Positions 16,655 through 25,874 of a DNA stretch of 38,034 nucleotides are shown here, piece by piece (the stretch's first letter is position 1; every line of letters starts with the position of its first letter). The position numbers were made by a program, and so were the translations under genes. This DNA is from Bacteroidales bacterium (GTDB lineage: Bacteria; Bacteroidota; Bacteroidia; Bacteroidales; UBA12077), in assembly GCA_030637515.1 (NCBI GenBank), contig DAOWGM010000013.1:1-38034 (forward strand), read 5' to 3'. The notes beneath the pieces are model-generated. The model did not search any database. It saw nothing but the letters and a program-made list of their open reading frames with translations, and had not been told where the DNA came from.

Positions 16655-16703
16655 ATTCAAAAAACAACTATTCGGGTTTTAAAAATCTAATTAACCATTT
16701 ATC

Positions 16704-18431
16704 TTAATTCATTGCACGTTCATATTCATAATCAGATTTTATATCATCAGCAACGCTGTTAAAAATGTATTTCAATTCATCATCTTTAGGCATAACTTGT
16801 TTAATTCTATACAGAGATGTTGCCTTTTCAATATCCACTTCAATATCTTCAACAGCTTTTAATAAATATACAACTGTTCTTTTATCAAGTTTTCCTTTTT
16901 CACAAAACATCCTGATTATTTCTTCTTTACCAGAATCATGATCAATTTCTTCCAGTGTTTCAAAGAAAGCATCTAAAACAGAAGGATCGCTTGGTACATC
17001 TTTTATTGTTGCTCTTAATATTGCTGAAGCTCCATGTCCATAACCGTCATCAGCAAGTTCTTCTGTAGCCTCGAAAAGCAATTCAAATCCATATGCATCC
17101 AATTTATGAACTCTAACTAAATCAAGAAGAAGGTTGTATTCTTCCATGTTATTATCCATACTTTCAATAACTTCAAAATAAGAATCTATTACTTCTTTAT
17201 CATTTGTCATTGAGCCGTACATCTCTCTTAAAGTTGTAGTTTTTTTTGTGTTTGCATCATATGTTCTTGCAATATCAAGCATATTTAACATTGCCGATTT
17301 ACTTAAAGAATTATCAGTAACAATTTTACCTTTTGCCATATATTCAAAAATCTCTTGCCTTAGGTATCTGTAACTACTACTTAAATTATTAGCTTCACTT
17401 AATAGTTGATCGGTTAAGTCTTCGTCTCCAGCTACGATAGGAACTAACAATCTGAAAATTGCTGATCTTTCACTATTTGAACTAAAATCACCAACAGTAC
17501 GGATCAAATCATCCAGAATATATTTCTCAAAATTTTGAGATTCAAGTAAAGGCTTAATTACATTTCCTTTTTCAGAGTTAATAGACATACCATCAATTAC
17601 ATCGAAAAACTCTCCCGAATTTTCTTTTGTAATTTTATATTTCTTTTGGTAAGCTCTTAACACATTTCCTCTTTCAGTATTATAACTTAAGCTTTCAGTT
17701 GCATCAAGAAACTTTTCAGTTGAATAAGAATCCAGTTCGTATTTCTTTAGGATTTCTCTTAATAAAGTACCTTTTGTACTATTCGAAGAAATATCAGTAA
17801 TTGCTTTTAAAACTTTAACTAACTCTTCTTTATTTAAATTAATTTCATTAACCAAGGTTTTATAATATAGATATTTCACGTTATATCCATCATACTCAAC
17901 AGATTCAAAATAAAATAAAACATGATTTGTGGATTTATAATAAGAGTAACCGCTTGATCTATCAAAATCTTCAATTTCGTCTAATACAGCTCTTACTCCT
18001 CCTTTGTTATAAATTCTCATTATTCGTTCCTTACCGCCAATACCTGTTTTTCTTATAACATCAATTAAAATTTCTTCTAACCATTTCTGACCATCAGGAC
18101 TAAAAGCTTCTTCAGATCTTCCGTCGAAATACTTTTTTGTAAGATTGCCTTTACTATCGCTTGTAATTTCAATCTTTCGGCTATTTCCAAACGAAGACTT
18201 AGTAATTTTCAGATATCCATCAGGACTAATGCTTTCGACATTTTTATCGTCTGCAGTTACAGTAATTTTACCTTTGTATTCTATTTCGTATGCTGAAAAT
18301 GAATCTTTTGATTTATAAAAATGCTCCCTACTGTCCCATCCATCTTTTGTAGCACGTGTTGTTTCTTTTGCTTCAACATAAAACGATGCTAAAAAGATTA
18401 AACTCATTAATAATAGTATTCGTGATTTCAT
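16704..18431 (-). CDS. Secreted protein with tandem helical repeats, unknown function
   Basis: 575 residues with a signal peptide (MKSRILLLMSLIFLASFYVE). Residues 25-130 are a beta-rich region (YKGKITVTADDKNVESISPD, GYLKITK). From about 195 onward there are about ten copies of a ~38-residue helical unit whose core reads ISSNSTKGTLLREIL, LSYNTERGNVLRAYQ, MSINSEKGNVIKPLL, FSSNSERSAIFRLLV, YDANTKKTTTLREMY and so on to IEVDIEKATSLYRI. The unit resembles the S-D/N-x-E-K-x-x-x-L repeats I recall next to BlaR1/M56-type regulators in Bacteroidota, but that link is from memory and weak. The architecture is HEAT-like and suggests periplasmic protein-protein binding. Followed by a strong hairpin and then the LytS-LytTR genes, a possible functional neighbour. 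Confidence 0.6.
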   Translation of the reverse strand: MKSRILLLMSLIFLASFYVEAKETTRATKDGWDSREHFYKSKDSFSAYEIEYKGKITVTADDKNVESISPDGYLKITKSSFGNSRKIEITSDSKGNLTKKYFDGRSEEAFSPDGQKWLEEILIDVIRKTGIGGKERIMRIYNKGGVRAVLDEIEDFDRSSGYSYYKSTNHVLFYFESVEYDGYNVKYLYYKTLVNEINLNKEELVKVLKAITDISSNSTKGTLLREILKKYELDSYSTEKFLDATESLSYNTERGNVLRAYQKKYKITKENSGEFFDVIDGMSINSEKGNVIKPLLESQNFEKYILDDLIRTVGDFSSNSERSAIFRLLVPIVAGDEDLTDQLLSEANNLSSSYRYLRQEIFEYMAKGKIVTDNSLSKSAMLNMLDIARTYDANTKKTTTLREMYGSMTNDKEVIDSYFEVIESMDNNMEEYNLLLDLVRVHKLDAYGFELLFEATEELADDGYGHGASAILRATIKDVPSDPSVLDAFFETLEEIDHDSGKEEIIRMFCEKGKLDKRTVVYLLKAVEDIEVDIEKATSLYRIKQVMPKDDELKYIFNSVADDIKSDYEYERAMN

Positions 18432-18556
18432 AATTATTTATTTTAATTAATAATTCAGATTGATTTCATGATACAATTATCAGAATTTACCCAACAAAAG
18501 AAAAGTGAAATGCAATGAACTGTAATTTTATTGTAATGAATTGTAAAGTTTATACC

Positions 18557-18594
18557 ATAAAAAAATGAGTGACCAGTAAAACCGACCACTCATT
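18557..18594 (-). terminator. Terminator of the TlpA-like gene
   Basis: Minus strand: AATGAGTG paired with CACTCATT around a 15-base partly paired loop, followed by a run of T, 21 bases after the stop at 18615. Confidence 0.7.
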
Positions 18595-18614
18595 CAGTAT
18601 CTTAAGGATATTTA

Positions 18615-19718
18615 TTATTCAAATAACTCAGCTAATTTTGAGTTTAATTCTTCACCATGTAAATCTTTTGCAATAATAATTCCATCCTTATCAATTAAAA
18701 TATTATGAGGAATTCCATTAAAAACATAAACCTCTCTTGCAGAACAATCCCAATAATTTAATTCAGAAACCTGAGACCACGTAATTCCATCATCTTCTAT
18801 GGCTTTTACCCATGATTCTTTTGTTTTATCTAAAGAAACACCAAAAATTTCAAATCCTGAGTCTTTATATTTAGCATAATTTTCGACTAATAATGGACTT
18901 TCCTGACGACATGGATTACACCATCCTGCCCAAAAATCAATAAGTACGTACTTTCCTTTAGCAACTGAAGATAATGAAAGTGGGTTTCCGTCAACATCAT
19001 TCATTGTAAAATCAGTATATTTCATACCAACAGCAACATTCTTTAATGATGTTATTCTCTCATTTATTTTAGCAAGATATTTTGAATCAGCTACTTCTTC
19101 TCCAAACATAGCTACTAATTCTTCTAATTCTTCTAAGTTCTTGTATTTTGCATTACCATAGTTTAATGCAACAAATGGAGATATTAAATTATTAGGGTTA
19201 TTTGCAAGAAAAGTATTAATATATTCCTTTTGCTGATTTTCTATAGCCATATATTCTTCTTCTATAGCTTTTAATCTTTCTGCGTCACCACCAGACATAT
19301 TTATCTGAATATATTCCTGATATAAGGCTTTCATTTGAGTACCAAAGATTATAAACTCTTCATTAAATGAGTTAAAAGATGTTGTAAGTTCAGAGCCAGT
19401 AACAACTGCATCTATTAAACTTTCAATGTTTCCTTCAATTGTAACGTCTACATTGGCTAAGAATAATTGGATTCCATCTAAAGTATCTGCAAATGTTATT
19501 ACAAAGTATTCAGCTTGTTCAACTGTTCCATTAAAAGCAAAAATGCCTTCCTCAACAACAACAGAATCTACAGTAACTAACTTGTTATCAACTACTTTTT
19601 GCAAAACTACAGAACCGGAGTTTAAGCCAGTAATGTTTCCTTCAATTTTATATTTTGGTTGCATTGTACATGAAACCATTAGTGTAATAGCAATTACTGC
19701 ATAAATTAATCTTTTCAT
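18615..19718 (-). CDS. TlpA-family thioredoxin-like lipoprotein with DUF4369 N-terminus
   Basis: 367 residues. The lipoprotein signal ends at LMVSC (C17). The N-terminal DUF4369-type beta domain spans about 22-115 (YKIEGNITGLNSGSVVLQKV), followed by a helical linker. The C-terminal AhpC-TSA/Redoxin domain (about 230-367) has the active-site WCNPC (C267, C270) and the later IPHNILIDKDG cis-proline region. It is a periplasmic thiol oxidoreductase; such Bacteroidota proteins usually reduce disulfides for cytochrome maturation or envelope repair, the exact partner being unknown. No cytochrome biogenesis genes are close. It stands alone with its own terminator. Confidence 0.9.
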   Translation of the reverse strand: MKRLIYAVIAITLMVSCTMQPKYKIEGNITGLNSGSVVLQKVVDNKLVTVDSVVVEEGIFAFNGTVEQAEYFVITFADTLDGIQLFLANVDVTIEGNIESLIDAVVTGSELTTSFNSFNEEFIIFGTQMKALYQEYIQINMSGGDAERLKAIEEEYMAIENQQKEYINTFLANNPNNLISPFVALNYGNAKYKNLEELEELVAMFGEEVADSKYLAKINERITSLKNVAVGMKYTDFTMNDVDGNPLSLSSVAKGKYVLIDFWAGWCNPCRQESPLLVENYAKYKDSGFEIFGVSLDKTKESWVKAIEDDGITWSQVSELNYWDCSAREVYVFNGIPHNILIDKDGIIIAKDLHGEELNSKLAELFE

Positions 19719-19798
19719 ATTTTCTATTTTTATAAATTATTTTAAGTTGATAAACATACAAAAAAAACCAGACAATCAGAATTTAAGATATTTATTTA

Positions 19799-20908
19799 TC
19801 ATTTTAAGTTTTTAAAATATTCTTCGGTTAAAATTCGGGAAGCTAAAAACGAATTCATTTTTCTATCAATCACTTTCACCTCAAATAATTTCAATTTCTC
19901 TTTTATTCCTTCTTGTTCGTAAAAATGATCACGTAAAGCTTCATTTATTGATTCATACATCCAGTATTTGGCTTGTCTCATTCTTTGCTTTGTAAAAAAG
20001 CCGGATTTCTTAATAAATTCAACATATTCATTTATATTATTCCAAACAATATCAATACCTGAAAAATCCAACGAAGAGCATGTCATTACTTTTGGGATCC
20101 ATCCACAATCTGGTGGTGGAAATAAATGCAAAGCATTCTGGTATTCTAATCTTGCTATATCTGCTTTTTGTATATTATCTCCATCAGCTTTTGTTATTGC
20201 AATAGCATCGGCCATTTCCATAATACCTCGCTTAATTCCCTGAAGTTCATCTCCTGCACCAGCAAGCATTAACAATAAAAAGAAATCAACCATTGAATGC
20301 ACAGCAGTTTCCGATTGACCAACACCAACGGTTTCTATAAAAATAGTATCAAAACCGGCAGCTTCACAAAGTATAATTGTATGTCGGGTTTTTTTTGCCA
20401 CACCACCTAATGAACCAGCAGAAGGTGAAGGTCTTATAAATGCATTAGGATCATTTGCTAATTCTTCCATTCTTGTTTTATCGCCAAGAATACTTCCTTT
20501 TGTAATTTCGCTGCTTGGGTCTACAGCTAAAACTGCTATTTTCCTTCCTTCTTTGGTAACATATTTACCTAATGATTCTATAAATGTGCTTTTACCAACG
20601 CCAGGAACTCCTGTAACACCAATTCTTATAGATTTTCTGGCATGAGGAAGACATTTCTCAACAATTTCCGTAGCAAAATGATTATGTTCAACTAATGAAC
20701 TTTCTATCAAAGTAATTGCCTGCCCTAAAATTGTTATATTGCCTTCAAGAATTCCTTTTACATATTCATCAACCGAATAACGCACTTTTTTTCTTAACCT
20801 AAACTTTTTAATAATCTCAGGATTAATAGAATCAGGTTGTTCAATACCATCCTGAACATTTAAGGCAGATTTAAATTCGGATTTATTATTTTTTTGCTTT
20901 TTAGGCAT
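19799..20908 (-). CDS. meaB: Methylmalonyl-CoA mutase-associated GTPase MeaB
   Basis: 369 residues. G3E-type P-loop GTPase: P-loop GVTGVPGVGKSTFIE (G100-S107 region), VLAVDPSSEITKGSILGDKT as the next G motif, ETVGVGQSE (G3), and AITKAD (G4). Known role: it loads and protects the adenosylcobalamin of methylmalonyl-CoA mutase. The N-terminal ~40 residues (PKKQKNNKSEFKSALNVQD) are a lysine-rich extension beyond the usual family start. The mutase genes mutA/mutB are not within this window. A weak TAATTTCG lies about 22-29 bases upstream of the start. Confidence 0.95.
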   Translation of the reverse strand: MPKKQKNNKSEFKSALNVQDGIEQPDSINPEIIKKFRLRKKVRYSVDEYVKGILEGNITILGQAITLIESSLVEHNHFATEIVEKCLPHARKSIRIGVTGVPGVGKSTFIESLGKYVTKEGRKIAVLAVDPSSEITKGSILGDKTRMEELANDPNAFIRPSPSAGSLGGVAKKTRHTIILCEAAGFDTIFIETVGVGQSETAVHSMVDFFLLLMLAGAGDELQGIKRGIMEMADAIAITKADGDNIQKADIARLEYQNALHLFPPPDCGWIPKVMTCSSLDFSGIDIVWNNINEYVEFIKKSGFFTKQRMRQAKYWMYESINEALRDHFYEQEGIKEKLKLFEVKVIDRKMNSFLASRILTEEYFKNLK

Positions 20909-20957
20909 ATTAATAAGTCTTTATTTGCGAAATTAGGATTAATCCTACATATAATTA

Positions 20958-20988
20958 AACAAAAAAGGAAGGTTTTTGGCCTTCCTTT
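20958..20988 (-). terminator. Terminator of the DUF1573 gene
   Basis: Minus strand: AAAGGAAGG, 7-base loop, CCTTCCTTT, continuing into T residues; 25 bases after the stop at 21013. Confidence 0.8.
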
Positions 20989-21012
20989 CAAAAAAATAAA
21001 TTGTTAGTATCA

Positions 21013-22098
21013 CTATTTTTCTTTTACATTGCCTGCGATCATTAATCTTTCATTTGATTTTTTAGGATCATTACTAATTACATAAATAGACTTTTTCTGT
21101 TTTCCTGTTCTTGATCCAGGGTTAAATATTACCTTAAATGAACTGCTTTCTCCTGGTTTAATTGTTGTCTTTTCAGGAGCCACTGTTGTGCATCCACAAG
21201 TCGATCTTATTTTACGAATATTTAAATCTCTTTTGCCTTCATTTTTAAAGTTAAATGTATGTTCAACTTTCTTACCATAATCTGTTTCTCCAAAATTAAA
21301 AGTTTTTTCTTCAAAAATAATTTTAGGTGCATTTAATAGTTCCTGTTCTGTTAATTGAGAAAAATCTTCTTCTATCTTGGCACTAATAGTAAGTGAATTT
21401 TTATTATCATATTTATCGTTCATTTTGATGTAGACTCTTGAAGTAACAAAACCCCAATCATTTGCTTTTGAGCCGTCGTAAACACCTATAATATAACCTT
21501 CCTCACCTGCTTTTAACACTTCAGGCACAGGTGTTAGTTTAACATAATCAGGCACATTTACTAAAGCGATTCTCATTTTGGAATCAGAAGTATTTACAAT
21601 TTTCAATGTATCTGTCTTAATTTGATTACTATAAACTTTCACAAATGCCATGTGATTTGTTTCAAGTCTAAGATCGCCCATTGTTTTTGGATAATAATCG
21701 GCAACTGTTTTTTCGCGAGGCAAAACTTCTCCTGTAATTCTTAAAATATTTCTTCCTTTTTCTGAATTGCTTTCCACAAAAATACTTTTATTAAAGTTTC
21801 CTGGTCGTCTCACTGGATTAAAAACAGCTTTTACAAATCCCTTTTGGCCAGGCATTACAGGCTTTTCCGTCCATGTTGGAGAAGTACAACCACAAGAAGC
21901 TTTTACATTTGTAATAATTAATGGAGAACTACCTGTATTTACAAAACTGAATTCATATTCCACTTTACCACCATCTTCTTTTATTTTCCCAAAATCATGT
22001 ACTTCCTTATCAAATGATATATTAGCACTATTCTGTTGTGCCATTATGTAACTACTGAAAATAAGTACTGAGAATAGACAAATAACTAATTTTTTCAT
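21013..22098 (-). CDS. Secreted protein with two DUF1573 domains
   Basis: 361 residues, signal peptide ending near MAQQNS. Two DUF1573 (HYDIN/ASH-like immunoglobulin) modules: residues about 28-128 with ITNVKASCGCTSPTW, and about 255-361 with IRKIRSTCGCTTVAPEK; each carries the family's conserved CGCT. The middle region (130-250) looks like a diverged module of the same fold. Members are abundant in Bacteroidota envelopes and may help assemble surface proteins; the precise role is unknown. Single gene with its own -7 element and terminator. Confidence 0.9.
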   Translation of the reverse strand: MKKLVICLFSVLIFSSYIMAQQNSANISFDKEVHDFGKIKEDGGKVEYEFSFVNTGSSPLIITNVKASCGCTSPTWTEKPVMPGQKGFVKAVFNPVRRPGNFNKSIFVESNSEKGRNILRITGEVLPREKTVADYYPKTMGDLRLETNHMAFVKVYSNQIKTDTLKIVNTSDSKMRIALVNVPDYVKLTPVPEVLKAGEEGYIIGVYDGSKANDWGFVTSRVYIKMNDKYDNKNSLTISAKIEEDFSQLTEQELLNAPKIIFEEKTFNFGETDYGKKVEHTFNFKNEGKRDLNIRKIRSTCGCTTVAPEKTTIKPGESSSFKVIFNPGSRTGKQKKSIYVISNDPKKSNERLMIAGNVKEK

Positions 22099-22134
22099 GA
22101 GAGTTAATTTTTACTTTAAAATCAATATATGTAA

Positions 22135-22142
22135 CAAAAATA
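22135..22142 (-). promoter_or_regulatory. -7 element (TATTTTTG) of the DUF1573 gene
   Basis: Exact TAnnTTTG on the minus strand, 37 bases before the start codon. Confidence 0.4.
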
Positions 22143-22238
22143 ATAATTTATAAATGTATGTTAATATCGTTAACAAACTTTAACTTTTAACTTTATTGTA
22201 GTAAATTCATCCAAAATTAATTTTATTACTTAGTTATA

Positions 22239-22246
22239 TAATTTTG
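22239..22246 (+). promoter_or_regulatory. -7 element (TAATTTTG) next to the propeller/barrel gene start
   Basis: Exact TAnnTTTG. Its last three bases are the TTG at 22244, which therefore cannot be the start codon if this promoter is used; transcription would begin at about 22253. Confidence 0.4.
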
Positions 22247-22255
22247 CACTACACT

Positions 22256-25200
22256 TTGAAAACAGTATTTAAAATAATTGTCTTTATTTCATATCTTTTG
22301 ATTTCACAAATTTCAAATGCACAATTTTATAATGGTCACCAAATGAACTTTGGGAAAAATAGAGTTCAGTATAGTGATTTCTACTGGTCATTTTACAGAT
22401 TTGATAATTTCGATACATATTTTAATCAAAATGGAGAATCCATAGCCCGTTTTACAGGACAACACGCTTCTAAGGAAATAGAAAAACTTGAAGAAAAGCT
22501 AAATCACAAATTAAATAAACGTTTATTATTTATGGTTTATAATAAGTATTCCGATTTCCGACAAAGTAATATTGGTTTACTTACAGGAAAAGAAGAGTAC
22601 AATACAGGTGGAATAACCAGAATAAGAAATAATAAAGTTAGTCTCTATTTTCAAGGTGATCATCAAAAATATTTAAAGCAATTGCGATCATCAATTTCAG
22701 AGGTTATTGTAATGGAAATGCTTTACGGAAATAAGTTAAGTGACAATTTTGCAAGTTCAACTATGTTAAATTTGCCCGAGTGGTATCAAAAAGGATTGAC
22801 ATCTTATCTTGCTGAAGATTGGAGTATTGAAACTGAAAACAGAGTTCGAGATGGAATAATTAGTAACAGGTATGAACAATTTAACAGACTGACTGGTGAA
22901 GATGCAATTTATGCCGGCCATTCATTTTGGAAATACGTAAATGATTATTACGGAAGTAATGTAATTACTGATATAATATATTTAACAAGAGTAAACAAAG
23001 GAGCAAATAGTGCGCTTTATAATGTGCTTGGTCTTCCATTTAAAGAAATTACAAATCAATGGCTCGATTATTATAAAGATTATTTCGAAAATGAGGCATT
23101 TGCCGGAGCAGATTCAATTAATGATATAAGAGTCTTAAATAAATCAAAATCAGGAGTTCTTTATAATAACACCAGGCTAAGTCCTAATGGAGAACAAATA
23201 GCATATGTAAGTAATGAATTAGGTCAATATAAGATTTGGATCTACAATTCAGAAACAGAAGAATCAAAAAAAATACTAAAACACGGACACAAAATAAAAC
23301 AGATCAATGATTACACTTTCCCAGTAATTAACTGGCACCCAACAAGCAATATTCTAACTATTATTACAGAAAAAAATGGCGGATTAAAGTTAATCTATTA
23401 CATTATTGACGAAGATAAATTTACTGAACGCAATCTTTTATATTTTGATAAGGTTCTTGATTTTTCTTTTTCAGACGATGGATCAAAAATGGTTTTTTCT
23501 GCCGTAAAAGACAGCAAAACTGACATTTACATTTTTGATATAGCATCATCTTCAAGCGAGCAAATAACAAATGATATTGCCGATGATTTTAATCCAAGGT
23601 TCATAAATAACTCTACTGAAATAGTTTTCTCATCGAACAGAATTAATGACACCCTTAACTTGGAAATTTCAGGCTTTACAAATCAACTTGATATTTATAA
23701 GTACGACTACCTTAACCGAAATTCTGTTTTAACAAAACTAACAGGAACTAATTCTGTTAATGAGCAATTCCCTGAACAATATAAAGAAAAAGAATATCTC
23801 TATTTAAATGATCAGAATGGGATACAAAATATTTATCATGGAAAATACGACAGTACAATTAGTTTCATTGATACATCTATACATTATAGATATTTTCTTG
23901 ATCAAAAGCCACTAACTAATTTTTCAGCAAATATTCTTGAATACAATTTGAATAAAAGTAAAACTGCTATTAGCTACAATAGTTACAATGACGGCAAATA
24001 TCAGATCTACAAAAAACTTTTAACTGATTCTGAAATTTCTGTTTCTAACCTAAAGCTGTCAAACACAATTTTCAGAAATAATTTAAATAAAGAATTAAGA
24101 AAAAAAGATAGTTTGAATGCAAAAAATTATCCTAAAGCTATTACTGATTCATCTGCTTATTTATCAAAAGAAGACAATTATGTCAATATAAATAAGTATG
24201 TATTTGAATTTGAGAAACCTTGGTATAGCTTAAAATATGACAGCATAGAAACAGACACTTCGCATTTTGCATTATCAATACCAAAAATTCAGATTTACCA
24301 ACGTACTTTTTTTACTGATCATGTAATAAGTCAAGTTGATTTTAGTTTCTTAAATTCTACATATCAAGCCTTTACTGGAGGAGCTGTTTATTTCAATCCT
24401 GGATTTAATGCATTATTTAAAATAGGAGCCTACGATCTTCTTGAAGATTATAAAATTATTGCAGGTGTAAGATTTTCTGCAGATTTTAACAGTAATGAAT
24501 ATCTGGTAAGTCTGGAAAACTTAAAGAAGAAACTAGATGAACAATATATTTATCATCGACAAAGTTTTGAGAATACCACAATAGATTTTATTTCCAAAAC
24601 ACTTACAAACAAATTAATGTATTTGCGAACACTTCCATTTAGTCAGATTACAGCTCTTAAAGGAACACTTACCCTCAGGCACGACAGGCAAATTTACATG
24701 TCGATTGATAGAAATAGTCTGCAATTACCCGATGTTCATAGACTTTGGGCAGGATTAAAATTCGATTATATCTTTGACAATACAATCAGTAAAGGAATAA
24801 ATTTATACAATGGAAGTCGCTATAAAATATTTGGTGAGTACTATAAACAAATCAATAAAACAAAAACCGACTTATTTGTTCTGGGTGCCGATTTTAGACA
24901 TTATCAGAAAATACATCGTGATTTAATATTTGCAGCAAGAATAGCAGGAAGCACTTCGTTCGGAAATAATAAATTAATTTACTATTTGGGTGGTGTTGAT
25001 AACTGGACAAATTTTTCCCAAAAAACGCCTACTTTTATTCCTTTAGAAGAAATTCCTATTGATGAAAATGAAGATTACGCATACCAAGCTGTTGCAACAA
25101 ACTTAAGAGGATTCCCTCAGAATATTAGAAACGGTAGTAATTTTGCAGTACTAAATACAGAATTACGCTGGCCGGTAATTAAATATTTTTCAAATTACCC

Positions 25201-25495
25201 TATAAATTCATCATTCTGGTCGAATTTACAGTTAGTTGGTTTCTTTGACGCTGGGTCGGCATGGAGTGGTTGGAACCCATACTCAAATGAAAATGCTTAC
25301 GACAGAGAAATTATTGATCGTGGGTCATATATTATTACAATCGATACAGAAAGAAGTCCAATAGTAGCAGGTTATGGATTCGGTTTTAGAGCTATGATAT
25401 TTGGCTACTTTACACGTTTTGACTGGGCTTGGGGAATTGAAAACCAACAAACTACACCACGAATATTCTATTTTTCGCTTAACTTGGATTTTTAA
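22256..25495 (+). CDS. Outer-membrane protein with degenerate peptidase-MA-like, TolB-like propeller and barrel domains
   Basis: 1079 residues from the TTG at 22256, which gives MKTVFKIIVF and an ordinary signal peptide ending SNAQ. There is no in-frame ATG before residue 30; a TTG at 22244 would add four residues. Layout (numbered from 22256): residues about 30-275 resemble a gluzincin peptidase-MA-like domain (LPEWYQKGLTSYLAED), but the HExxH block is SEVIVME, so catalysis is unlikely. Residues about 300-600 are TolB/PD40-like blades (RLSPNGEQIAYVSNELGQYK, FSDDGSKMVFSAVKD). From about 690 to the end is a large barrel ending IFYFSLNLDF with terminal phenylalanine. Such fusions occur across Bacteroidota without an established role. 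The next gene begins 10 bases later. Confidence 0.8.
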   Translation: MKTVFKIIVFISYLLISQISNAQFYNGHQMNFGKNRVQYSDFYWSFYRFDNFDTYFNQNGESIARFTGQHASKEIEKLEEKLNHKLNKRLLFMVYNKYSDFRQSNIGLLTGKEEYNTGGITRIRNNKVSLYFQGDHQKYLKQLRSSISEVIVMEMLYGNKLSDNFASSTMLNLPEWYQKGLTSYLAEDWSIETENRVRDGIISNRYEQFNRLTGEDAIYAGHSFWKYVNDYYGSNVITDIIYLTRVNKGANSALYNVLGLPFKEITNQWLDYYKDYFENEAFAGADSINDIRVLNKSKSGVLYNNTRLSPNGEQIAYVSNELGQYKIWIYNSETEESKKILKHGHKIKQINDYTFPVINWHPTSNILTIITEKNGGLKLIYYIIDEDKFTERNLLYFDKVLDFSFSDDGSKMVFSAVKDSKTDIYIFDIASSSSEQITNDIADDFNPRFINNSTEIVFSSNRINDTLNLEISGFTNQLDIYKYDYLNRNSVLTKLTGTNSVNEQFPEQYKEKEYLYLNDQNGIQNIYHGKYDSTISFIDTSIHYRYFLDQKPLTNFSANILEYNLNKSKTAISYNSYNDGKYQIYKKLLTDSEISVSNLKLSNTIFRNNLNKELRKKDSLNAKNYPKAITDSSAYLSKEDNYVNINKYVFEFEKPWYSLKYDSIETDTSHFALSIPKIQIYQRTFFTDHVISQVDFSFLNSTYQAFTGGAVYFNPGFNALFKIGAYDLLEDYKIIAGVRFSADFNSNEYLVSLENLKKKLDEQYIYHRQSFENTTIDFISKTLTNKLMYLRTLPFSQITALKGTLTLRHDRQIYMSIDRNSLQLPDVHRLWAGLKFDYIFDNTISKGINLYNGSRYKIFGEYYKQINKTKTDLFVLGADFRHYQKIHRDLIFAARIAGSTSFGNNKLIYYLGGVDNWTNFSQKTPTFIPLEEIPIDENEDYAYQAVATNLRGFPQNIRNGSNFAVLNTELRWPVIKYFSNYPINSSFWSNLQLVGFFDAGSAWSGWNPYSNENAYDREIIDRGSYIITIDTERSPIVAGYGFGFRAMIFGYFTRFDWAWGIENQQTTPRIFYFSLNLDF

Positions 25496-25505
25496 ATAAA
25501 ATATT

Positions 25506-25874
25506 ATGAGCATAAATGAAATTATTATCCTTGTTATTATTGGCTTTATTGCAGGAATTGCCGGAGGTACTCTTGGACTTGGAGGAGGAATAATTATTGT
25601 TCCTGCTCTTATTTTTATTCTTGGATTTACACAACATCAAGCACAAGGGACAAGTCTGGCTGTACTCTTGTTTCCTGTTGGAATACTTGGAGTAATAAAT
25701 TATAATAAAAATGGATATGTTAACTTCAAATTTGCAATTATCCTCATTATTGCATTTGTCCTTGGAAGCTATCTTGGATCAATAATTTCAATAAATTTAC
25801 CTGCAAAAACCTTGAAAAAAATATTTGGTGTATTTTTACTTCTAATTTCATTAAAAATGATAATTGATAAATAA
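25506..25874 (+). CDS. TauE/SafE family membrane protein, half-size
   Basis: 122 residues with four hydrophobic segments. The N-terminal GFIAGIAGGTLGLGGGIIIVPAL is one half of the TauE/SafE (DUF81) duplicated architecture; full proteins have two such halves and about 250 residues. The family exports sulfite, sulfoacetate or related organosulfur anions. A half-size protein probably dimerises. No second half is found next to it: the stop codon overlaps the start of the amidohydrolase (TAATG). Substrate unknown. Confidence 0.85.
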   Translation: MSINEIIILVIIGFIAGIAGGTLGLGGGIIIVPALIFILGFTQHQAQGTSLAVLLFPVGILGVINYNKNGYVNFKFAIILIIAFVLGSYLGSIISINLPAKTLKKIFGVFLLLISLKMIIDK

